Source: JBFFXF01 sp041569895
GTDB lineage: Bacteria > Planctomycetota > UBA8108 > JACQVS01
Direction of reading: 5' to 3'
Assembly (NCBI GenBank): GCA_041569895.1
Contig: JBFFXF010000090.1
Location: 1 to 24,895, forward strand
DNA length: 24,895 nt
The notes under the pieces are model-generated. The model made no database searches. It was not told where the DNA came from and saw nothing but the letters and a program-made list of their open reading frames with translations. Positions within the stretch are counted from its first letter, which is position 1, and each line of letters starts with the position of its first letter. The position numbers were made by a program, and so were the translations under genes. Shown piece after piece: positions 15,495-22,055 of this stretch.

Positions 15495-16753
15495 CCTCGC
15501 GACTCCGGGACAAGGCCGGCTCTCGGCCGCCGACGCGCAGAGAGCGCGGTCGACTCGATCAGCGACACCAGCCGGGCGGCGTTTCGAGCGAGGTCGAAAT
15601 CGGCAAGCACCTTCGCGCGACCCGCCTCTCCCATCGTCCGCCGAAGCTCCGGATCGTCCATCAGCCGCTCGAGGGCGTTCGCGAGCGCGCCGGCATCTCC
15701 CGGGGGCACGAGGATGCCGGTCCGGTCATCCTCGACCAGCTCCGGTATTCCCGACAGCCGGCTCGCAACCGTCGGCAGCCCGCACGCCATCGCCTCCATG
15801 AGCGAGACCGGGATCCCCTCGCGCGCGCCGCGTGGGGTGGGCACGCTCGGCTGCACGACGGTGTCGGCCGCTCGCATGAGCTCGGCGACGCGCGGGCGCG
15901 GCAGCGCGCCGTGGACGATGACGTCCTCCGCGAGTCCGGCCGCGTCGATGCGCTCGGTGATCGCCGCACGCAGTGGACCGTCCCCCACCAGGTGACAGCG
16001 CAGCGTCCGGCCGCGCTCCTTCAGCGTGCGACACGCCTCCAGCAGGTGCGGGTGGCCCTTGACCTCCACGAAGGAACCGACGCAGACGATCGTGAAGGGC
16101 GCGTCGTCACGTTGCTCCGTCGCGGGAGTGAACGTCTCCGTGTCCGCGCCGCAGTGCAGGACGTGGAGCTTCTCCGGATCGACGCCCGGGCACTCGTCGA
16201 GGACGAGCTGTCTGTTGTACTCCGAGATCATCACCGCGAACTCCGCCGCGGCGATCTTCTCGGCGAGCATCCTTCGCTCGACGTGGACGTCGTGACCGTG
16301 CGCGGTAAAGCTGAATGGGATCCCCGTCAAGCGGTGGATGATGAGCGCAGCGACGGTGGGATGGTTGGCGAAGTGGGCGTGGACGTGCGTGACGCCTTCC
16401 CTCTCCATCTCCCAGGCGAATCGGACCGATTTCGGAAAGATCCCGATGGCGCCGATGAAGAAGTTCCAGCTGCCCCAGGTGCCGCGAAGGACCTCGGAGA
16501 TCACCCCGAGGTACGCTCGCGTTCGTCGACGCAGGTAATGCCAGTTCGCGGCGAGGATCTGCAGCGAGAGGAAGGGATGGTGACTCACCCGGTCCGCGAT
16601 CGAGTCAACCTCCGGGTGGACGACTCGCTGTCTCATCCGGAGGAGCGGATACACCGAAATCATCACGCCCTGCCGGACGAGCGAGACGATCTCGTAGAGG
16701 ACGAACGTCTCGGTCAAGTTCGGGAATCGGGACATGATGGTGGCGATCTTCAC
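15491..16753 (-). CDS. GT4-family glycosyltransferase
   Basis: From GTG 16753 the product is 420 residues. The open frame extends upstream, but GAGG five bases before this GTG and the immediate strand KIATIMSRFPNLTETFVL fix the start. Typical GT4 features are HVHAHFANHP, FSFTAHGHDV (acceptor-side loop), VCVGSFVEVKGHPHLLEA, HLVGDGPLR and the donor-binding EGIPVSLMEAMACGLPTVAS with the E-x7-E motif. It resembles the WcaL/colanic-acid type of enzymes. It would add one sugar of the repeat unit at the cytoplasmic membrane face. It is the first gene of the operon, and its stop overlaps the fusion gene start. Confidence 0.93.
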   Translation of the reverse strand: MKIATIMSRFPNLTETFVLYEIVSLVRQGVMISVYPLLRMRQRVVHPEVDSIADRVSHHPFLSLQILAANWHYLRRRTRAYLGVISEVLRGTWGSWNFFIGAIGIFPKSVRFAWEMEREGVTHVHAHFANHPTVAALIIHRLTGIPFSFTAHGHDVHVERRMLAEKIAAAEFAVMISEYNRQLVLDECPGVDPEKLHVLHCGADTETFTPATEQRDDAPFTIVCVGSFVEVKGHPHLLEACRTLKERGRTLRCHLVGDGPLRAAITERIDAAGLAEDVIVHGALPRPRVAELMRAADTVVQPSVPTPRGAREGIPVSLMEAMACGLPTVASRLSGIPELVEDDRTGILVPPGDAGALANALERLMDDPELRRTMGEAGRAKVLADFDLARNAARLVSLIESTALSARRRPRAGLVPESRG

Positions 16754-16815
16754 GCCGGCCTCTTGTTTTCTTGCGAGGAGCGAACGACGCGGCGGGCTTC
16801 CGGAACCCCTCGCCA

Positions 16816-16844
16816 ATCGTATTGAGTGGCGCCGGCGGGCGCAA
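16816..16844 (-). promoter_or_regulatory. Candidate sigma70-like promoter of the exopolysaccharide operon
   Basis: Reading the minus strand, TTGCGC (16844-16839) and TACGAT (16821-16816) are separated by 17 bases, with a 5' leader of about 56 bases to the GTG at 16753. The -35 matches only three of six consensus bases, so this is tentative, but it is the best-spaced pair in the divergent gap. Confidence 0.35.
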
Positions 16845-16883
16845 GTGGACGCGCGTGTCGTACGCCGATCCAGGGCTTCGCGG

Positions 16884-16912
16884 TTCCCAAGCCGTGCGCT
16901 CGAACGTACAAT
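16884..16912 (+). promoter_or_regulatory. Candidate sigma70-like promoter of the divergent dockerin gene
   Basis: TTCCCA (16884-16889) and TACAAT (16907-16912) are 17 bases apart; the -10 matches five of six and the -35 four of six consensus bases. A transcript would begin near 16919, just upstream of the GGAG at 16931-16934. This rules out a start at the GTG 16826, if correct. Confidence 0.5.
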
Positions 16913-16939
16913 CGGATCGCTGGAATCGAGGGAGCCGAG

Positions 16940-18994
16940 ATCGCCATCAGAAGCCAACTCCGTTTCATCCTATCTCTCGCGGCCCTCTCACTCTCCGTCC
17001 GCGCCAGCATGCCGGACCGGCTCCCGGCCGGCGAGCCGCCACCCGGAGCCGTCGTCCGTGTGATCGACACCTCCCTCTTCATCCCGCCGAGCCCCGACCC
17101 GACGGGCATCGACTTCCTCGCCGCCTCTGGAACGCTTCTCATCAGCGACTCCGAGGTCGATGAAACGGAGCGCTTCTCGGGAGTGAACATCTGGGAGATC
17201 TCCTTGACGGGAAATCCCGTCCGGACGTCGAGCACGGACGCGTACTCCGGCGAGCCGACGGGCATCGCCTTCGACGGATCGACGAGCCCGGGGCGGCTCT
17301 TCATCTCGGACGACAATGACGACGTCATCCTCGAGGTGCGCGCCGGCGCCGACGGAGAGCTCTACACGAGCGACGACTCCGTGACGTCGATCGATGCACG
17401 AGCGTTCGGCGCCACCGATCCGGAGGACGTCGCCTTCGATGTCACGAACAACCGTCTCTTCATCGTCGACGGCGCCGATTCGACGATCTTCCGGCTCGAG
17501 CTCGGAGAGAACGGCGTGCTCGACGGGGTCCCGCCGGCCGGCGACGACGTCGTGACGTCGTTCGAGACAACGCGACTCGGACTCACCGACCCCGAGGGCG
17601 CGGCACTCGATCCCGAGACCGGCCATCTCTTCATCGTCGGTCAACCGCCCGGCGTCGTGCTCGAGGTGACGACCACTGGATCCCTGATCCGGGTCCTCGA
17701 CACGTCGATGGCGAACGCCCTGAAGCCGTCGTCCGTCGTGGTCGCCCCCGGAAGCGTCACTCCCGGTTCCAGCAGCCTCTACATCACCGACCGGGGCATC
17801 GACAACGCCGACGATCCCGACGAGAACGACGGCCGGATCCACGAGCTGTCTCTGGCGCTCTTGCCCGGCAACCACGCGCCTCGGGTGGACGTCGGGCCGG
17901 ATCGAGGGCTCGCCCTGACGGACGTGCTGGCCCTCCACGGGACGGCGGTCGACGACGGCGTGCCCGCGTCGCAGGGAGCGCTGGCGACGAGGTGGAGCCA
18001 GGTGAGCGGCATCGGAACGGTGACGTTCGGCGACATCCATGCCGCCGAGACGACCGCGCGATTCTCGATCGCCGGCGAGTACGTGCTGCGGCTGTCCGCC
18101 TCGGACGGAGAGCTCACCGGGCTCGACGAGCTGACGGTGATGGTCACTGGGACGCGCGGCGAACAGGTGACACGGAGGCGTATCGCCGCCGGGAGTGACG
18201 ATGCGGAGGAACGGACGACGGGTGACGTGACGCTCGGGAGCACGGATCTCGAGATCGTCTTCGATCGCGGCGGGCACCAGATCGTCGGTCTGCGATTCAC
18301 CGGCGTCGATGTTCCGCGGTTCGCGACAATCTCGAACGCGTACATCCAGTTTCACTCCGACGACGAGAGCTTTCTTCCGGCCGAGCTGATTCTCCGGGGT
18401 GTGGCGGACGACGACGCGCGACCTTTCGAGAACGAGGACTTCGACATCTCGTCCCGACCGACGACTGCGGCATCCGTGGCTTGGTCGCCGCCGCCATGGC
18501 CGAGAGAGGACGAGGCCGGCGTCGACCAGCGGACGACGAACCTCGCCCCCGTCCTCGAGGAGATCGTATCTCGCCCGGGCTGGAGCGCCGGGAACGCGCT
18601 GGTGATCGTCATCACCGGGAGCGGCCAGCGTGTGGCATCGTCCTTCAACGATGGTCCCGACGTCGCGCCGCTTCTTCACATCGAGCACTTCCCGCCACGC
18701 CCCGACCGACCCGTGTTCCGACGCGGGGATGCAAACGACGACGGCTCGATGGACCTCAGCGACTCCACGCACATCCTGTTCTTTCTCTTTCGCGGAGGCG
18801 CGCTCCCGGAGTGCCTGGCGTCGGCTGACGTGAACGACGATCTCGAGATCGACGTCTCCGACGCCCTCTACGGTCTGATCTATCTCTTCGCCAGCGGATC
18901 GCCGCCGCCTCGCCCCTTCCCGAACTGCGGCGTCGACCCGGGGTCGGGCGGCGCACTGGGGTGCGCGTCGTCCCGCTGCAGCCCGACGGAGTAG
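16940..18994 (+). CDS. Secreted beta-propeller / PKD / CBM96-like protein with C-terminal dockerin
   Basis: The frame is open from 16826 (GTG) to TAG 18992-18994. A start near 16940 is preferred: GGAG five bases upstream of an in-frame ATC, followed by AIRSQLRFILSLAALSLSVR, a complete signal peptide. No ATG, GTG or TTG fits there, and the next ATG (17009) would delete the signal. After the signal come NHL/SMP-like propeller repeats (DPTGIDFL, GEPTGIAFDG, DPEDVAFD, DPEGAALDPETGHLFIV), then a PKD-like domain (HAPRVDVGPDRG to ELTVMV). Next is a beta-jelly-roll region with ATISNAYIQFHSDDES, as in CBM96/DNRLRE-type modules. A dockerin ends the protein (RGDANDDGSMDLSDS and DVNDDLEIDVSDA) with a tail of spaced cysteines. 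It is probably exported and may bind carbohydrate or scaffold partners. It faces away from the exopolysaccharide operon. Confidence 0.85.
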   Translation: MAIRSQLRFILSLAALSLSVRASMPDRLPAGEPPPGAVVRVIDTSLFIPPSPDPTGIDFLAASGTLLISDSEVDETERFSGVNIWEISLTGNPVRTSSTDAYSGEPTGIAFDGSTSPGRLFISDDNDDVILEVRAGADGELYTSDDSVTSIDARAFGATDPEDVAFDVTNNRLFIVDGADSTIFRLELGENGVLDGVPPAGDDVVTSFETTRLGLTDPEGAALDPETGHLFIVGQPPGVVLEVTTTGSLIRVLDTSMANALKPSSVVVAPGSVTPGSSSLYITDRGIDNADDPDENDGRIHELSLALLPGNHAPRVDVGPDRGLALTDVLALHGTAVDDGVPASQGALATRWSQVSGIGTVTFGDIHAAETTARFSIAGEYVLRLSASDGELTGLDELTVMVTGTRGEQVTRRRIAAGSDDAEERTTGDVTLGSTDLEIVFDRGGHQIVGLRFTGVDVPRFATISNAYIQFHSDDESFLPAELILRGVADDDARPFENEDFDISSRPTTAASVAWSPPPWPREDEAGVDQRTTNLAPVLEEIVSRPGWSAGNALVIVITGSGQRVASSFNDGPDVAPLLHIEHFPPRPDRPVFRRGDANDDGSMDLSDSTHILFFLFRGGALPECLASADVNDDLEIDVSDALYGLIYLFASGSPPPRPFPNCGVDPGSGGALGCASSRCSPTE

Positions 18995-18999
18995 AGCCT

Positions 19000-19016
19000 C
19001 GCCACTCGAGAGGGCG
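19000..19016. terminator. Weak hairpin between convergent genes
   Basis: CGCC and GGCG flank a CTCGAGAG core between the two convergent stop codons, which are only 22 bases apart. The stem is short and there is no T-run, so a bidirectional terminator role is only a guess. Confidence 0.25.
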
Positions 19017-20600
19017 TTACTGCGCCACCGGGTCCGCCGGCGGCGTCTCGGGCTTCTCGAGAATCCGACCGATGACCCGCGCCACCTCCGTCTCGTCGAT
19101 CTCGTCCCAGAAGACGTGGACGCGACCGGAGGCCAGCGCGATGGTCGGATCGACGTGCTGCGCCGGCTCCGTACAGTCGACCTTGGTGTGTTCGATGTGC
19201 TCCGACCCATCGGCGTTGAATGACCGCATGCGGATGTGGAACTCCCCGTCACCGTCCCGATCGTCCTCCCAGGCGACGGCGAAGTTCCCCTCGGGGTCCA
19301 TCGACACGGCGGGGTTGATCTGCTGGCCGGCCGAGAAGACATTGACGGTGAACCGCGCGAGACGCTCGGTGCCGTCGGCGTTGAAGGCACGCGCGTGCAC
19401 CTGGAACGAACCGTCGCCGTCGCGGTCGTCCTCCCAGACGACGATGAAGTTGCCGTTCGCGTCCATGCCGATGGCCGGTTTCAGCTGCTGGCCGGCCGAC
19501 CGGGGGTTGACCGTGAACTGGGGGATCCGCTCGAGGCCACTCGCGTCGAAGCCACGGGCGAAGACCTCGAACAGTCCGTCCCCGTCTCCGTCGTTCGCCC
19601 ACACGACGACGAAGTTCCCGTCGGGGTCCATGGCGATCGCCGGGTCGATCTGCTGTCCCGCGGACCTCGCGTTGACGGTGAACTCCGCGATCCGCTCGAT
19701 GCCGTCCGGAGCGAAGCCTCGCGCCTCGAGCTGAAAGAGACCGTCGTCGTCGCCGTCGGACTGCCAGACGATGACGAAGTCCCCGTTGGCGGCCACGGCG
19801 ACGTCGGGCTGAAGCTGCTGGCCCCGTGAGCTCGTGTTGACCGTGAACTGCGGAAAACGCTCGAGGCCGTCCACGCCGAAAGCCCTGGTCCGGATATTGA
19901 ATAACCCGTTCCGATTGCTGTCGTCCTCCCACACGACGACGAACGACTCATCCGCGGCGATGGCGATGGCGGGATTCACCTGCTGACCGGATGATGTCGT
20001 GTTCACGGTGAACGGGTCGATGAGATCGTCCTCGTCCGGCGTGAACGCCCCCGCACGGACCTGCGACAAGCCGTCAGCGTCCCGGTCATCCTCCCACACC
20101 ATGAAAAAATTCCCGCTCGCCGGAGCGATGGCGATGTCCGAGTTCCGCTGCCCGTCGGACGAGGATACCGACAGGACGGGGCAGGGATCGGGAGGTGGGG
20201 GCGGGGGCTCACAGTGAGTGTAGCTCTGGCACGTCAGCGCGTCGTCCGTCGGATCGATGCCGCAGCTGACCGGGCCGGGGGCCGGGGGCGGCGCGCCGGC
20301 GCCGAACTGATAATTCAGCAGGTAGACCGCGTCGGTCACCTGGCCGGTCACCTGGCCATCGTCGTTACAGTCGCAGGCGTCGAAACACGTCGGCGTGGTC
20401 CCGTCGGCGAAATTGAAGATCAGGATGAAGATGGCGTCGGAGAGGTCGAGCGAGCCATCGGCGTTGCAGTCGCCGCGCACGAAGAGAGGCGCGGACTGCA
20501 CCTGCGCCGGCGCCGATGTCCAGAGGCCGAGGAGTAGCACCGCGACTGCCGAGAGCCGGGTCACGTTGAGGGTTTTTAACGTCGCACCGTCGGATCGCAT
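19017..20600 (-). CDS. Secreted repeat protein with N-terminal dockerin and 55-aa tandem repeats
   Basis: The 527-residue protein starts at ATG 20600; upstream parts of the open frame are shadow. A signal peptide (LSAVAVLLLGLWTSAPAQVQ) is followed directly by a dockerin-like domain (about 42-130; RGDCNADGSLDLSDA and DCNDDGQVTGQVTDA) ending in a Cys-rich tail, SCGIDPTDDALTC. A Pro-rich linker leads to six full and one partial 55-residue repeats (151-515) of the type QQxxPAIAMDPDGNFVVVW with D-D-x-D-G-D-G acidic loops and a closing FTVN. The repeat count and strand pattern suggest a seven-bladed beta-propeller with possible calcium loops (inference). A dockerin at the N-terminus is unusual. It has its own likely promoter at 20663-20690. 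Confidence 0.88.
   Translation of the reverse strand: MRSDGATLKTLNVTRLSAVAVLLLGLWTSAPAQVQSAPLFVRGDCNADGSLDLSDAIFILIFNFADGTTPTCFDACDCNDDGQVTGQVTDAVYLLNYQFGAGAPPPAPGPVSCGIDPTDDALTCQSYTHCEPPPPPPDPCPVLSVSSSDGQRNSDIAIAPASGNFFMVWEDDRDADGLSQVRAGAFTPDEDDLIDPFTVNTTSSGQQVNPAIAIAADESFVVVWEDDSNRNGLFNIRTRAFGVDGLERFPQFTVNTSSRGQQLQPDVAVAANGDFVIVWQSDGDDDGLFQLEARGFAPDGIERIAEFTVNARSAGQQIDPAIAMDPDGNFVVVWANDGDGDGLFEVFARGFDASGLERIPQFTVNPRSAGQQLKPAIGMDANGNFIVVWEDDRDGDGSFQVHARAFNADGTERLARFTVNVFSAGQQINPAVSMDPEGNFAVAWEDDRDGDGEFHIRMRSFNADGSEHIEHTKVDCTEPAQHVDPTIALASGRVHVFWDEIDETEVARVIGRILEKPETPPADPVAQ
19056..20150 (-). repeat. Six and a half tandem 165-bp (55-aa) repeats
   Basis: Each unit is exactly 55 codons: QQ-x2-P, an Ala/Ile-rich strand, D-P/A-x-G-N-F-V-V-V-W, an acidic D-D-x-D-G-D-G loop, a strand with R-x-F, D-G-x-E-R, and FTVN-x-x-S-x-G. 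Units 3-6 are closest to each other, also at DNA level, while unit 1 is diverged and unit 7 is cut short. This suggests growth by internal duplication. Confidence 0.9.
20334..20357. repeat. Perfect 12-bp tandem duplication in a dockerin calcium loop
   Basis: GGTCACCTGGCC occurs twice back to back. In the encoded protein it gives GQVTGQVT in the second dockerin loop, which is therefore two residues longer than the matching loop in the other two dockerins of the window. Confidence 0.9.
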
Positions 20601-20662
20601 GTTGGGCAAGACCTGTCTCTTTGGTTGCGAGGACGAGAATCGTGCGGACACGACATCGCCCC

Positions 20663-20690
20663 ACTCTATGGCGCGTTCTCGGGCTGTCAA
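20663..20690 (-). promoter_or_regulatory. Candidate sigma70 promoter of the N-terminal-dockerin gene
   Basis: On the minus strand a perfect TTGACA (20690-20685) and TAGAGT (20668-20663) are 16 bases apart, giving a leader of about 55 bases to the ATG at 20600. It lies in the 140-base gap after the sugar transferase gene, so the repeat protein can be transcribed separately. Confidence 0.55.
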
Positions 20691-20740
20691 CACGACGCCC
20701 CGCGCCGCCGCCAAAAGCGAGCTTCCTGAAGAAATGCCGA

Positions 20741-21940
20741 TCATCGCACGCGCCTGCACCGCACGAACGGTCGCGCGAGGCTCCTCTCGAGGAGATACTG
20801 GGCGATGACGTACCGGCTCGACTGGCTGACCGGAGTGTACCGCACGACGTACATCCAGCAACCGGCCACGCGCTCCACCCGGATGACCTCGCCGGTGCAC
20901 CGCGCGGACCGCACCCGGCCGCTCGACGACCGGAACCGGCGCCGGAAACGCACGTCGATCGCGATCTCCAGCGGCCCGGAGTGCGGCACCGGATCGGCGG
21001 TGACGAGCTTGAGCGCGTCCTCGTTGATGTCGACGATCGGAGTATCCGCCGGCTTCTCCGCGCCTCCGTCCCGCCTCAACGCCAACCCGTCGTTCGTCGC
21101 GGGAGTCAGCCGGACGCGCGCGGCTGGCGGGACCTTGCGGCCCAGCCTTCGCCTCTCCGTCCGCGATCCGAGACCTCTGACGGCGAGGAGTCGGAGGTAG
21201 CTGCACGTCCGCTCGATCATCGCCCGGGCGACGAAGACCGCCGTGCACCCGACGAAGTACAGGTCGCGAAGCGGCGAGCTCCGACCGACGACCCGCCTGT
21301 CGAGCGCCGAGCGAAGGCGCTTTGGCGCGCAATGAGGCGTGAAGAGCTGGGAGACGCCGATCAGGCCGGGCGTGACCTCGAAGCGCCGGTCGTAACCCGC
21401 GATTCCCCTGCAGAGACGATCGTAGACTTCCGGCCGCACGGGCCGCGGTCCGAGGAGTCTCATGTCCCCCCGGATCACGTTGAGGAGCTGCGGCAGCTCG
21501 TCGAGTCTCGTGTCCCGGAGGAAGTTGCCGAAGACCGGGATGGCGAACGAGTGGGGCTGCGAGAGGATCTCCGGCCCGATCACGGAGCTCGCGCCGTTGG
21601 TGAGGGTCCGGAACTTGAGCATCGTGAACGGCTTCTTGTGGCGTCCGAATCGCCTGCCGGCGTGGAACACGGGTCGCCCGTCGACAGCGAGAATCACAAG
21701 GGAAACGACGGCGAAGACCGGCGCCGAGGCGATCAGCAGGACGAGCGCGACACAGACGTTGAACGCCCGATCGATGACGCCGTCCCGCGAGCTCGCCTCC
21801 GGGAGGAGGCTTTCCGATCTCGGAGCCGTGTTCGGCGCGCCTTGGCGCGCCACGGGCGCAGCGCAGTCTGGCGCGTCGCGCCGCGACGAAACACCGTCGA
21901 GATCGCGTCTCCCGTGACCGGTATCAAGCATGCGACTCAT
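20741..21940 (-). CDS. Priming sugar (polyprenyl-phosphate glycosyl-1-phosphate) transferase with PilZ-like tail
   Basis: From ATG 21940 (GAGG nine bases upstream; a GTG at 21994 is possible) the protein is 399 residues. A transmembrane helix (about 58-85) precedes the bacterial sugar transferase domain: GRPVFHAGRRFGRHKKPF, MLKFRTLTNG (107-116), LRDTRLDELPQLLNVIRGDM (141-160) with the Asp147-Glu148 pair, and LLGPRPVRPE (162-171). It would transfer a sugar-1-phosphate to undecaprenyl phosphate, the first step of the pathway. After about residue 255 there is an extra region with R264-x3-R268, PIVDINEDALKLV (301-313) and GEVIRVERVAGCWMYVVRY (350-368), which looks like a degenerate PilZ fold. It is physically separate from the main locus. 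The enzyme call is firm; the PilZ call is moderate. Confidence 0.9.
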   Translation of the reverse strand: MSRMLDTGHGRRDLDGVSSRRDAPDCAAPVARQGAPNTAPRSESLLPEASSRDGVIDRAFNVCVALVLLIASAPVFAVVSLVILAVDGRPVFHAGRRFGRHKKPFTMLKFRTLTNGASSVIGPEILSQPHSFAIPVFGNFLRDTRLDELPQLLNVIRGDMRLLGPRPVRPEVYDRLCRGIAGYDRRFEVTPGLIGVSQLFTPHCAPKRLRSALDRRVVGRSSPLRDLYFVGCTAVFVARAMIERTCSYLRLLAVRGLGSRTERRRLGRKVPPAARVRLTPATNDGLALRRDGGAEKPADTPIVDINEDALKLVTADPVPHSGPLEIAIDVRFRRRFRSSSGRVRSARCTGEVIRVERVAGCWMYVVRYTPVSQSSRYVIAQYLLERSLARPFVRCRRVR

Positions 21941-22027
21941 TCCAATCGTCCTCGCACAAAGCCGTCGCGCGTTCGCCCTGATCGGGGACTTCACGCTGAA
22001 TCCACCGAACTCGAGCTCAGACCCTCC

Positions 22028-22043
22028 GCAGTCAAGCGACTGC
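22028..22043. terminator. Hairpin just after the lyase-like gene
   Basis: GCAGTC, AAGC, GACTGC forms a perfect 6-bp stem with a 4-base loop, 13 bases after the stop codon of the lyase-like gene. No T-run follows, so it may be a weak terminator or a processing signal. Confidence 0.3.
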
Positions 22044-22055
22044 AGTACGTGCGGT

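Noticed and set aside
16814..16824. CAAT-CGT-ATTG palindrome in the divergent gap
   Set aside because: Only 4-bp arms; it overlaps the candidate -10 but is too short to call an operator.
16754..16957. N-terminal extension of the GT4 glycosyltransferase
   Set aside because: The extension is basic and crosses the divergent promoter region; GTG 16753 has a clear GAGG site and the Rossmann strand starts there.
16988..19390. 800-aa minus-strand frame across the propeller-dockerin gene
   Set aside because: It is antisense to a protein with a signal peptide, dockerin and repeats and shows no domain.
19056..20150. Regular 165-bp repeats as a possible CRISPR or noncoding satellite
   Set aside because: The repeats are in frame, coding, and lack repeat-spacer structure.
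20601..21332. Upstream part of the 771-aa frame of the N-terminal-dockerin gene
   Set aside because: It overlaps the sugar transferase in another frame, is Arg-rich, and a signal peptide begins just after ATG 20600.
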